Origin: Lineus longissimus
Taxonomy: Eukaryota; Nemertea; Pilidiophora; Heteronemertea; Lineidae
Assembly: GCF_910592395.1 (NCBI RefSeq)
Contig: NC_088316.1
Location: 13,826,001-13,890,000 of the forward strand
Length of the DNA: 64,000 bases
Reading direction: 5' to 3'
The position numbers and the translations under genes are program-made. Shown here piece after piece: positions 47,768-60,900 of the stretch. Under the pieces are notes generated by a model that had not been told where the DNA came from, ran no database searches, and worked only from the letters and a program-made list of their open reading frames with translations. Each line of letters opens with the position of its first letter. Position 1 is the stretch's first letter.

Positions 47768-50700
47768 TCACAACGATAAGTATTGACTGTCCCATAATAA
47801 ATAAAGAGCCCAGTATAAAATATTAAAAACAAAAAATCCTCCTGGGAAGAGTCTTCGTGACCACATATCAACATTTCGTGCCTTTTCCCTGCCGCGGGGG
47901 TCCCTAATAAAAACCTCCTCTTTCTTTTCTGTTTCTGTGACGCCGTCCTTATTCTAAAGGAAAAAGAAACGCTATCGTAAAGGCAGTATCAAGTAACCTA
48001 TTCTTCACTTCTGAGTATTCATTCACTGGTAACAGCTACCGGCTTCCGTCGATAAACCACTTAGGTAGGATTTTGGATTCTGTGAATTGGCCACATGCTC
48101 TATGGCGAAAAACAATCTTCTTTCATTGCTACGGCAGAGAGGGCGTGGTAGAGCTTATTCTCAAGTTTTATGTGGTTGGTAGTTTCATTGGAAATACATT
48201 TGCAGCATAAAGCAGGAAAAGTTGGCATGACGAAGGCCCGATACCGAAACTGTTTCCTCCACCGAACACCCATGCAGTTTTGATGATAGCTCAAAACTCG
48301 AACTACTGATTCTACGCGTACGTAGGTTGTGTTTTAGTGTCGGTGCTCAAAATGGCATGCGACGACATGCGTAAAATAAACGAAGGAGTCCTCTCATGTT
48401 CTTCCTTGATCTCAGAAATGTATTTTCAAATCAAGCAATTGCATCAGCACGTGCAACGTTTGCTGACATAAAGCAAAGAGCTGTACGTGCCAAAAAATAA
48501 GAAAGAAAAATCGTTTCAGTGAAAAGTGTTATTTATATTATCGTGCATCATTAAGTTAATAGTCATAACGATAAGATTGATAAAAAGCACAGAAACGATC
48601 TAGAATCGTCAGATAGTTGATGACCATATAGGTTCAAATACTTTGTGAACATGCCATGCTGGTGTAGCAGCAGAAAATATAATTTTAAACGTTAAAAAAT
48701 GAATACAAGCTCACAGAAATACCTCATTGGTCACGTGACAACATGTCCACAGTCTGCTCTTGATGTAAAAATATGTAGCCGCATTTCAAACGGCTGTCTA
48801 GTTTGGACTAGAAAACTGCTTTGACGAAGTATAAAGCATTGGTGATACCATTTTATAGGTGAAGTAACTATATCAGACTTCTCCCTTGGCCTCTTTACCA
48901 GTGGGTGAATGCCCGATTGTGGTCAAAGAATCTTCTTAAAACTGTTTCATCGCAATCACAGCTTATGATTATGCAAACGGCAGTATTCTGGCCTCATTAA
49001 TCAGTATTCCTCATTTGATTCAAAAAGTGAAATTACCGAGCCAATCTCTTTATTAATTACCCTTTTTTCGTAATATCGTCTAATGTATAAGGGTTAGAAG
49101 TTGAAGCAAAAAAGCACTGCCAAGCTCAAGCAGGCAAACTTACTGATCTTATACAAGGTACCTTTTCCCCAGATGTTCCATCACCATCCGCTTCCTTCCG
49201 CCTCGTGGTAATCTTCCGCCGCACCTCCTTCCGGGACAGGACATTCACCACCGCAAACTCCAACAGCGCCGCGAACACAAACAATAAACACGTGGACATC
49301 CACACATCTATTGCTTTGATATAAGAAACCCGCGGAAGTGACTGCCTGGCGCCTGAGCTCTGCGTGGTCATCGTGAGGATTGTGAGGACGCCGAGGGAGA
49401 TTCTTGCGGGCACGGCGTCTACGTTGATCCAGAACGAGACCCAGGATAGGATGACTATCAAGACACTCGGGACGTATGTCTGGATCATGTAGAAACCAAT
49501 GTCCCTTTTTAGGAAGAATTTAACCAGCAGGCAGGGGAAGGCACCTAGAAGGACAATAGATATTGTAACCGGTGAAACGGCGACGAATGAGCCGATTTCA
49601 TTATCAGCGAAAGTTGTAGACCGGCCAGGCCCGTCTGTGCACTACAAGAAGTGGGTTCATTTCACCAACCTCGGCGGACTCTTGCGAGGATAACGGATGC
49701 GGCCAAAGGGAAAGTTAGGTGGCCAGGGACCGGATGGCTTGGAAACGTTCGCAGTTGTATTGAAACATTACACTGCGTGATCGTTTATTTTGTCAGTGCT
49801 CCCTCTCATTATAATATAGGAAGCCTAGATAGAATGGACATATTCTGACAGCCCCCCTCCCACATACAGCAACACACAACCCACCTGTGGTGTAATTTTT
49901 TGTACAAGTTGTCGTCTCCCATTTCTTCAGTTTAAATTGCGGAAGCTCCATCCTGTCGTTGAATTGTATGGGTTCTGAATCATCACTCTCTTTCCACACA
50001 AAATCTAGTTTGTCTCTTGTATAAGCAACTGAAAATTGGAAACTCATATGGTTGGCAATAGGTTGGCAATAGGTTGGTGTGGTAGAACGAATGAATGGAT
50101 GAGAGGACCGGTGCGACGCAACTGGTAGCTATATTTAATGCTACCCTCCTTTTCCATACAGGTTCTCTTCTGATGCCGAACACGTTTGGCTATGTCTCCC
50201 TTCGTTTTCCATGCACATTTACCTCCTATGCCATGGTATATTCTAGACATAATTCACTTCCTTTTTTCATGTGCATTCACCTCCTTTTCCATACATGTTC
50301 CCACTTTATCTATTCATATTTCACCTTTTTTCCATGCACATTCCCCTCCATTTCCATACACGCACCGCTTTTTCCAAACATTTTTTACTTCTTTTTGCGT
50401 ATCCCTCCTTTTCCATACATGTTCCCCTTTCATACGTGTCCCATAATCTTTTTTCATGCGTCGCCTTGTTTCCATATGTCCCCCTTTCATACATGTTTCA
50501 TTTATTCTTATTGATAAGCACTTTATCTATACATCCGTGATGTGAGACAACAACGGGACTACACAAGACTTACAGCTTTCTAACTGTAGATTACAGACTT
50601 GCACATCGAGCGGAAACTTCTGTAACTCCATTGGACAGGATAGTGTTAATGACAGTCTGGAATCAAATTGAAAAATAAATAAAGTTATCTATCAGAGTTT

Positions 50701-53700
50701 TATTGCCTTATTCGTGGCAAGGTTCGTAAGGTTGGTCCAACTGGGTTTACATAAAGCTACATGTACATGTATAAGGACTCGCCGGCAAAAATGGCTTCAC
50801 AGAGGGTTTATGACCACGAAACCATTTTCGCTGACGTGTCCGTATTCCGTGATGCTCAATGTAAACGCCCGTGCTGTCGACCCATGCCTGTCATCAAGAC
50901 CTACCTCTGGATCGCTACATAAGTTGGCCGTCCATCACCACTCTCCCGGGCACCGGGACAAATGTCAAATTTACATGCCCCCGCTGAAATTATCACAGTA
51001 GGTAGAGTGAGACAGGATTGGCAACGATGATCACCATTGACAACGCTAGGAGAATGTTTCATCACCTGTCGCCACCAAACTTGCGTCACTTACCGAGCAC
51101 TGTAGTAAACTGTTCCATCCTTGTATAACCTCAACAGTCTGTTCGGCACGGTTATATGGTGGACATGGCCCTTTTTCTCATTGGCGAAGAACAGGTCAGG
51201 AACCCAGAGGCTGTCAATAAGCCTTGCATCAAGTGTTATCATGGAGTCGTTTGAGAGTCCCAAATGGCCGTATGCTAGTCTGTGGTCATGCCAAGCTTGC
51301 CGCATGAAGATCGTTATTAGATAATCCTGGAGGAAAGAGCCAGATAAGATTAATGAGAGGGCAAGACAGTTCAACAGTTATAGACTGGTTATAAGTGGCG
51401 GAATAAAACCTTAGATGCGCTCTCGACCAATGAACCAATCAGTTGATCCAAAACTAAAGCCTTCTTTTTCTTGATCCTCAGGCTATACAATCATTGAAAT
51501 GACGAACTAGTTGGCAGCAGCATGCACCACTGAGATAAAAAAGTCACTCCAAAGTTTTTCACGCCTGTGCTTACCATACTGGCTTCATTTATTGAGTCAA
51601 AGCTGCTCACAAAGATATCACAGTCAACGATAGTTGGTTCATCTGCAACGGAAATGGTTGTATTAAGAGGGGGCAACAAATGGAAGTTATGATAACATAC
51701 GAGATCCATTGGACAACTAAAGGTAAACAGTCCGGGGAAGACTCTGGGTTGGCCAATTGTAGGCCGATCAGGCTACCGCTGTAACTACAGGACTATCGGC
51801 CTGCTTCATTTCAATCTATTGAATATGTCCTTCAATATCAGTCTTTTCACCTGTCGTCTGGTTGAAAGTACATGTAATAATTGAGGTCACCGAGAACTTT
51901 AAGACCAAATATCTGATTTAAGTGAAATGATCCGAGTCTTTCTTTCAACCTGTAGTGGTCCAAGCATTTTTAAGCGCCACCTCTTAATCGATTGGAATAG
52001 CATCAAATTCCATTTAAAATCAATGCGAGACTGGATCCAGTCTAGGACACGCCAAAGATCGTAAAAATCATGCAAATAGGCAAACTTTGATCCAACCTGA
52101 TTTTTGGACATGTCCGAAATTAGGTATAGACCAACTCCTTTAGTTAATGGAACATCCCATTGCCGGATGCAACAACTTTTATATACTCAAGTTTAATGAA
52201 CCTATATCATACCCCTCAATAGTTTCCATCATTTGTTCCCCTCTTAATAATTGATCCAAATTCTGTATATAGCCAGTGATATACCTAAGTACGGTCGGAA
52301 ATGTATCGTATCCTTCAGCCAACTCAACAAGGAAAGTGTATTACATTTCCGTCGAGTTATGAGGTGACGAGATTTAGATCTTTGGCGGATAACTGATTCT
52401 ATTGGGTAGAAACTACTACTACTATATTTTAAAATATTAAGCATGAAATAAAGAGTATCTTCATTCTTACAACTGAATATAAACATAATGATATACATGT
52501 AAGCGTTATAAAACATGTAGAAACTCAAACAAAAATAACTTCCAGAGGCTTTTATATAATCTTACTAAAATGATTGCATATATCATTGCGAAGCTTAACG
52601 TTTTTGTATCTGTTAGTTCCACACGCTGGATTGCTCAAAGCAAATGTACATCATGGTAATGTCGTAATAACATTGTTGGTTAGTTTATCAGTACATGTAT
52701 ATAGAACCAGAGGCTTTCAAAACAATTATTTGAAAGATTCTGCTATAACGAATCCAGAACTAAGGTATGTTGTGAAAGAATTAATTAGTTGAATGGTTAG
52801 TAAGTTTCAAAAGTAGTTAGTAAAAGGTGGGGAAGGGAAAGGATCTTGTAGGGGGGGGGGGGGGGGGGGTCAGGAGGCAGGCAAAGAAGGTAAGGTTCAT
52901 TACATCTTACCATCTGTATATGTATAGTGGATTGGGATAAAAAGAGGTTGCGATATTTATACAGCGGATTTGTTCAACACAAACATCATTTTAGGTCGAA
53001 ACGCGCACTGCCGTTCAACGCAGACACGTATCTTATGATTTCATTCACATGTACTGAGAAATTTTGATTAAATTCGTGAAATTCAGTTGGTTAGCCATCT
53101 TATTCGGTAAAAGGAAAGGGCCAAATTGTTGATTATATCATTATATAACGTGATTTGACGAGCGAGTTCAGTTTTGATACTTTAAAGGCCATAACTCCAG
53201 GTATTTTGCCATTGTCTGCTGTAAGACGATTTCAAAAGTGTACCGTACCTAACACTTTATACAACACAGAAAACCCAATGCAATTAGCTCCATCCATTTT
53301 GAAGATATAGCCATTTATGTGTTTGACAACTTGATTACCTAATCAGGCTAGCAACTGGCTTGTTAGAGCCAGGCGGCGGGTTCAGCAAAAGTTGTGATGT
53401 AGATCAGGCTATTGCCCTACTTGGGAGGACAAATATCAATGAATGCTCTTAAAATTGATATATGAAGTCTGTTTTTCATTGATATTCGATATACCCTATA
53501 ATAAGGTAAGGTAATACAGACAAATTTATACCATTATAGTAAGAAATCAAACGTCAGTCTGATCTATGTCAGTAAACTTGCCGCCTGACTTCACTTAGAA
53601 ACCTAACCAAGGCTGTTACATAACATGTAAACAAAACAGTTAATCTTGCTTTATCTCTGGACTGGGTGCTTCAATTTTGATCAAACTTGATTTAATGCGG

Positions 53701-56700
53701 AGCTTTAAGTCTACTCTTTGAGGATCTGTACATGTCATGCAATCATAAAAGCAGGAGTCGTGGCCTTCAAGCTTTTTCGAAAATGACACAAAACAGTATA
53801 CAGTATAATTCTATAGGTGATCTACAGATTCGAAGGAACAATATATGTTGTTTTGCATTACCAGAGAGTATTTCAAATAAAAAAGACTGGGTTGATATCC
53901 ACGACCTTTTCGCATACCTATTACATGTAATGTACGTAGGAGATTATAATTTACATCAAAATCAACTTTCAAATTATGATCCGTGCGTGTACGTACGGAT
54001 CTCAAGCATGTACTTTTATTGCGAGCTCCAGCAAATCAATACATCGCTCCCTCATGAGATATACTCTAGTTTCGCCGATATGAGACCGGTTAATATACGA
54101 AATCAAAGCAGAGGCTAAGCCGGAACATGCCGTCATGGCCATACATGTATGGTAACTTGGTGACTAGTGTCGCCAATCTATTGTCCACCCAAATTGAATA
54201 TTTTTAACGGTACATAACGACCATATGCATAATATCTCCAGTGTCTTATATATATTTGATACGGTCGTAGACCGGTAAAAGTAGAATATATACGTTTACA
54301 TGATGTTCTGGGATATGAGAAGATGCCACACGTAAAATTGAACATGAAACGGATACGGCATAGGGAGCGATTTTTTTATGTGCCAGAACTTGCTAACTGT
54401 GTGCATCTGAAACTGTTTTGGGGTCATGCCACGGCACATGGTAAGGATTGGGTCAAACGCGAGGAATGAAGGAGTGCTTACCGTGCTCTGTCAAAGAAAG
54501 AGAAAGAAACATTTAATATACCTGATAGATTTGGCAATCACAGCTTCAAACTATTGATAAAATCACAAACTTCTCATACAAATATGCACCCGTATTAGAG
54601 GTATAGTATTTCAGCGAATTGTGAACTCATAAATGGTTTTTTTCAGATATCAACAACTTTTATGGCTTGCTTAAACCTCTAGGGTTTTTTTGTCGAAAAA
54701 TCTAAGAGGTTTTTCAAAAGCTCAGAAGCTCAAAGTTGTGTGCAGTGCCGGAGAAGCGAATATCAAACCACCGATTTCTTCAGGATGTCCCAAGTGCAAC
54801 TATCAGGAAAGCTTCTGAACATCCTATAGGTGTATAAACATTTGTTTTTAACTCTGGGGTTGTAATAACCCTTCAGAAAGTGCCAGCGTTAAAAATACGA
54901 AATTGAAAAAATGATATTTAAGATAAAAAAGGATATCTTGTTACCTGTATCGAAATTTGGTGGCACTCGGCTGTCATAATTCTCCATTAATTTCATTAGG
55001 AACTGAGACCTGCAAAATGTATGTCAAGATGAATGTTTCATATGAATCTGATGACAAAGTACTGTAGCTCTTAATATGCGGGCGATGTTCCGGGCATATC
55101 CTCGAAACCAATCACTGAAGTCAGTAGGCTATCACTGACATGAGAAAAGTTTTGTTTGCGAGACATTCGGCTATATACTCAGACCATTCAACCATAATGT
55201 AGTGGGTTGACTGCTCGCGTCCATTTGAAAGCAGACGAGTGATGTAAGACTTCACCACTTTCATTTCCGACCCTATAGGAGAAGCAATGATGGAAACTAC
55301 CCGCAATGGCAGGCCCAGCGCTCTGTTGGTTCGAATGGAGGGAGCCTGCGTCAACTTTTGTTCCAAATTATGCCAATCATGTATCCTGTACGTTGATGCA
55401 TTGCATACACTATAGACATGACGACCATGATACAAGAACCTCGTCCAATTCACTTCAGTGGTCCTCATGAGAGCCGCTAAGATATAGCGGTTCGAAGTCA
55501 TAAGATATCTGACCGGGCTCTCCCAAGGGAAATTGCCAGATGGACTCGTGCTCAAATTTCGATTAGACCTCTCTGATTCAGTTCATGAAGATCTATGATG
55601 GAATGAACAATTAATGGTCAATTGGGTACAGCCCTTTGTCGACGACAACACTGATCTATGACCTTGAAACCTTCCTTTCCATGACCTCGTAATGTCATCT
55701 TGAATTACATGTATAGCCTATCGCCGTCTTTTCACTTTATGTTTCCGCGGATACAACATGACTCTGGTGCCTTGATGTAATGCAGTCATAGCTATAGAAA
55801 CACCAAGTTAAAGCAGAATTAGTCGAGCTGAGTAAGCTACACGTGGAGACAACAATTACAACACAGGATTGATTGGCGCCATCTTGTCGCCAAATACAAC
55901 TCCATCCGGTACCTCAAACCTTTGGTGCAAGGATTTTCAATTTCCTTGTAATGTAGGAGTCTGATTTTGATATTCAATAATTCAGTAATTACGATGTAAC
56001 TGTCAGAGTGGACGTGATAAGCTTTCAAGGTCATGAAATCACCATTCATACGCGGAATTACAGATGGTAAGAATTGCTAGCCACCGCTACCTTGGGGGTG
56101 TACGCTGGCGAACATCTTATGCAGCGGTCAACGAAACCCCGCACCCATTGGTCAGGCGATCGGCAGGGTTTACATTAACTGCGGCATTTGCAGCTCATCC
56201 TAAGGTACATTTCGTGTAAGGTGCCCGAAGTGAGAAGACTGCCAAGGAAGAAAAACCTAAAGCGGCCACACTAAATTCTTCTAATTTTGTATCGTTTCAC
56301 AAGAAGGGTTCATATATCAGTATAGAGGGAAAAAGCGATACATCCTACATGGCGTATATACTCTGGGTACATTTACCTCAACCATCACGTACATTATTGT
56401 ATTCCCTTTATAATTCTTATTCTTACCTTCTTGGGGATGGCCTTAAATTTCAGAGAAGAGTTTAATACTTACAGAATATAAACGTAATTTGAATTTGAGA
56501 GAGCTAGATAGTCAATGATTTATGATGAAGCTTCAATCCCATAATGGTTGTAATAACGATTTGTTGTTGCCAATGGTTCACTGAACATGGAGTAGATTTA
56601 TTCATGGTGGAGATCTCCATGAAAGATCTAAATCGCGATAGAAACATAAGGCATTCATCAGAATAGGGGAGATTTTCTGGAAGTATATGGGCAAAGTTCA

Positions 56701-57937
56701 TAGAATTGTGTAGGCAGACAACTCCTGTGTAAAGAGTTAGAAATAAATGCAGCGATGACACCGAATCGGGGAAAAGATGGTATAGCTACGGAAGAAGCGC
56801 TAAATGGCAAACCTGAGTTGTTTTTGTATCAGCCATATCACATATTGGAAAAAATTGCTCCCTGGCTTTTCGAACAATGGAATGTTTTTCGTTTTACTGT
56901 CAGAAAACAGCATTTTCCCCATAAATCTTTTGTATCTGCGGACTACATGACAGAGGCCCCGCATCCCTGTAACAAATGGCAACACTGAGACCTAAGGTTT
57001 TCATTCTAGGCGATCGTTACCATAATTTCAGCCGGCACCCCGGGCAAGCCACCATTATTGGCGCGTATAGTACCATTGTTCAAGATATAATTATGAAGGG
57101 AGATGCTATGCAAATATTGACAAATATCTCATAAAAGAACAGAAAAATAATTGCTTGTATGATAAGTGTAGACATTGTGTCTTGTCAGACAACTTATTGT
57201 TTTCCAACCAGATTCTATTAGATATTCATGTACGGGAAAGTCGACATTTTTCACGCAAAGATGGCTAACCCACCCAGGGAGCATCTAAAACGTGTAATAA
57301 TTGGCCACTGGCGCGGCGAGGTTGGGAAGATGAATCACCGAAGGGGTTGATCTCTGTTATCATATACGCTACTACTGTATAGAATTGGTTGCGATGACCA
57401 CAGCAAAACAGCGATTTTTACATGCCACCATTCAGGTTTTATCGACTCGTTTGCGGGACTTTCGTAGCCAGCTATCAACTTTAGAAGAAAGTGACGCCGC
57501 TATGTTTTGATCTACTATAACTCGTATATCATGCCGTCCAGGGCGAGCATTCGGCAAGTCCGATACTATGATATAGGATAGCAATCAAGCGAATGCTGGT
57601 CAATAATCTGCACGCCAAGGATATAGCCTGAGAAATCTGCCAGATGTCGGGCGGCAATATAGCCTTAGTTACACGATATATCTGGCATTCAGGGTGCTCT
57701 CGCAGAGCTGCGGTTTACCCTGAAGTTCTTCTAGACTGTGAACTTTTTCTTCAAAACGGTTAACTATTCTTTCAAGTAGAAGTAAGAGTTGGCTTTGGTA
57801 ATCGATGATGATGATGATGATGATGATAAAACCTACCTGCTAAACCTCTCTCCTGGTCTGTAATCGTGATGTGTTCGATTGTAACCTGTCACCCAGGCCA
57901 CCAGGGTGCCAAGGATGATAACTAACAGGTAATCCAT
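47768..57937 (-). CDS. Glycine-receptor-like Cys-loop chloride channel subunit
   Basis: Eight coding exons on the minus strand: 57837-57937, 54945-55009, 51575-51642, 51094-51326, 50574-50656, 49885-50028, 49162-49544 and 47768-47953. All have GT-AG borders and agreeing phases, giving 420 aa. A signal peptide (about 1-18) is followed by an extracellular domain with FMRQAW (loop D), [12 protein letters not shown], the Cys loop C163-C177, and a second disulphide loop [12 protein letters not shown] (225-236) typical of glycine receptors. TM1 spans about 250-271. TM2 starts [20 protein letters not shown] (PAR means anion selective). TM3 is about 311-333, followed by a short basic intracellular loop (~50 aa), and TM4 is about 390-412. 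Human GlyR alpha-1 glycine-site residues F63, R65, S129, F159, Y202, T204 and F207 have identical counterparts (F85, R87, S154, F184, Y229, T231, F234). Pore position 2' is Ser281 and 6' is Leu285, the latter normally Thr. The channel would sit in the plasma membrane as a pentamer gating chloride. The 68-bp and 83-bp exons match sizes conserved in the vertebrate family. Confidence 0.95.
50136..50530. repeat. Pyrimidine-rich degenerate tandem repeat
   Basis: CCTTTTCCATACATGTTCCC-like words recur irregularly (about 50148, 50268, 50346, 50405, 50470), all pyrimidine-rich on the plus strand. It occupies most of the short intron between the 83-bp and 144-bp channel exons. It creates several overlapping chance frames rich in Phe, Ser and His. 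Confidence 0.65.
51643..54944. other. Channel intron 2, nothing further recognised
   Basis: AT-rich intron of 3.3 kb between the 65-bp and 68-bp exons. Apart from the poly-G run I see no nested gene. Several open frames (for example around 53732-54118) lack any recognisable domain. Confidence 0.5.
52851..52869. repeat. Poly-G homopolymer run
   Basis: Nineteen consecutive G residues within a channel intron. Length is probably unstable. Confidence 0.9.
57803..57829. repeat. (GAT)n microsatellite beside the first channel donor
   Basis: About nine GAT units on the plus strand, starting within 10 nt of the first-exon donor (GT at 57836-57835) on the intronic side. Its length could affect splicing of exon 1. 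Confidence 0.85.
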
Positions 57938-60900
57938 ATTGTCAACTCCTAGCGGGAGTCTGAAGAGATAGATAGAAACGAAGAATGATGACATGGTTGC
58001 GGATTGGTTATTTCCAAGGCACCGGGATATCTATGCCAGTCTATATCTTTTGCACAGACTGTGGAATATGATAGCCCATTCATTTATTCTTTGTCCTCAA
58101 CGTTTTTGTCTCTGGAGCACGAACTACATTAACTGGTCCAATTATTATTTTAAGGTTGTTTTTTGGTCTGAGCTCCGCGACCAAAGATATTCTCATTTTA
58201 AAAAGTACCTTCTGGCGAAATTTTTATTATGTTTTCGGCTCTATACTGTTTGTTTCTCGAAATGTGCATGTCCAGGTTAGTATTTTCCTGTGTCTACCTA
58301 CTAATATGAATATGAAATCAGAAACATACAGAAAAAAAGTCCTATATCCTTGGGAAAGAAAAAGAAGAATCATAATCAAGTTCAATCTGACATGCCAAAA
58401 AGAAACATGGCCGGATAGCGACCACTTATCTGCCCTGTGTACTGGTCTGACCCCGTTCCTAAACAAGCTCAGTAACAGAAAAACAAACCCTCTCCATCTC
58501 GAGATACCATGCACTATTCTCACTCACGCAGCGGTGCGGCACCTGTCTGTTCAAAAAACTTGGTTATCCAAAGGGTAAATAGTCGTACAAAAACATTTGC
58601 CGTATTGAAGACCGGCTATCAGCGATTTTGTGAGCCGAAATCATCCACTTTCAGAGTTTGCTAATCTTCTGTGCTGTGTTCTAAACTCTCCTAACAGTAT
58701 TCTGTCTGAGAGCTATAGGTATACCCGGTGATCTATCTGAGGTACACAACGGCCGGGTGTTTTCTCCCCCAATCGTGCAATCTCTGTCAAAGTGAAGGAG
58801 AAAAAAGATCAGTAGCATTAGATAGTGTCTTTCCATACTCTGGTAGCAGCAAGATGTAGCAGACAGCAGACACCTTTTCTTCTTTTTTTTTCAGAAGAAC
58901 TGCCTCCTTTGTTTACAAGTTGGATAACAATGGTATGAGAAGCAATTAGCCTCGCTAATCAACAGGCGTTTCTTTCAGGTAACTAGCTGCCTGTAAGTCA
59001 ACAACATGACGAGATCAGACATTCTGCAATATCATCTTTTAATTTCTAGAGTATGATTATAATTAGCCATGTAGCCCCATTAATACTTCTAAAGCTATAA
59101 CATGACTTTCAGATTAAGCACAGGTAATCAATAGACGTGGTTTATGTGGGTTACTACCAGGCCCGGTGCCCGGTGCCCGAGAGATCAACACCATCCTGAG
59201 ATTCTCACACAAAAATATCGAGAGGCCGAGGCGGAGTAAATTGAAAACCACTGGTGGTGCCAGGATGGAATTCCGAACTTGACCACGCTCACTCTTTCGA
59301 CCTTGATGTCCTCTCCATGTTTGAGCATCATCATGAAAAGAATACGGCATTGTATTGCATCGTCTCAAAACCTACCAATCATTGGAACGAGTTGGACATT
59401 TATTATTATCCAACTCAGTGGCAAGAATTGGCAGCTCCGATGTCAAACAATATCAACCTGTATTCCGCTCCCAAACAATAATCGATAGCGTGCGAACGTA
59501 TTGCTGCTGGTCCAATGAAGAAATGAAAGATATCTCATTTTAGCAATAGAAGTCATGCCCGGATTCCTGACCAGTGATGGCCAAATTCCGAATAACGGCA
59601 GAGAAATAAAAAAACACTTACCGGCAATGCCCCACTCCTAAATTAATTACCAATTTTGTGCCTTGATATAAACTACTGTGTACTGTGTAGGATTGTATTG
59701 TTCATATATCGCAGAGCACTTGAACCACACAGCAGGCACCAAGCACCTGATGTTTTGACAGCGATGCAGCTGATGGTACTAGGCCTACACGACGATGAAA
59801 TATTAAGAACAATACGTTATTCAGTCATTATTCCTCGTGTCTGACAAATTGCACACAGTCAGAGAGCAAAGAATCACATATCCCTAGCTGTCAGAAACCT
59901 CCACGCTCTTTCCTTCAAACGCAAGTAAATCATGAAAAAATGAAATGACACAATCATTAATTTCCGGCGAAAGTAACCTGATTACAGTAAAGATTGAGAT
60001 CGTAAATATCCAAATTGAGAAACAAAACACGTTAAATCACCACAAAATGTATTGACGTCCGATCAGTAATAGAGCTTGTCTCTCACACGGGAGTTATAAC
60101 AGTTATTCTTGATTGGTTCTTGTATCCTTGGTTAAACCGGTTTTATGGACCCTGGGAACGAACGAGCTGGCCACGCAAGGCCGTTTCTCTGGCGATTGCG
60201 CTGGTGGAAATCTTTCACGATAGACGGTTGCGATGTGCTCGCTTCGAATCGCCACTCAACATCTGCGAACGATTTGCTAACCGCTTGATTCTCGCCCGTA
60301 TTTCTAACTTCAGCATGTTGTGGTGAGGGCCCAGAACTTCATGCAATCTTAGAAATAAAGTTTTTAAGCTTTTGTTAAACCTTTATTGCTTTAAAGTTTT
60401 TCTGGTGAACGTTTTTTTAGCGAAATGAAAAACCTATCTTAAAAATTCCCGGAAAACTCCAGGTGGAACAGATTACGGTTCGTTTTCAGACGCTAAAAAT
60501 CATTTTCTCCAAGAGCGTGGATTATGCTCACAAAGTCACCTTTGTTTATTTTTCTGACAAGTGCAACCAAAACTCTCGCAAACTGTAGTACCGGTATAGG
60601 CATTCGCATGGTGGTCAGGCGTCTCCTGGCTTTCCTCCCACACGCTCTTCCACTAACTATTCTTGCGAGCGCACATTTGGATGTTTTTCTCGTGAGACAG
60701 CCATTCTCCGAGGCGTCAAGAAGCACTATCCAGGGCAATCTGCTCGGCAAGTTGGAAGGTTTGATAAGATGCTCGGCAATTTGGAGAACTCATTCAGAAC
60801 AAAATCTGCTATGTTGACATTACAGCGATATATCATGCCTGTTCAAAACATGGCATACTGGTAGGTTATAATGTACTGTACACCAAAAAGAAGCGATTTA

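Noticed and set aside
50095-50514. 139-codon Phe/Ser/His-rich frame and overlapping frames
   Set aside because: Produced by the pyrimidine-rich tandem repeat inside a channel intron; all three plus frames stay open, a sign of low complexity.
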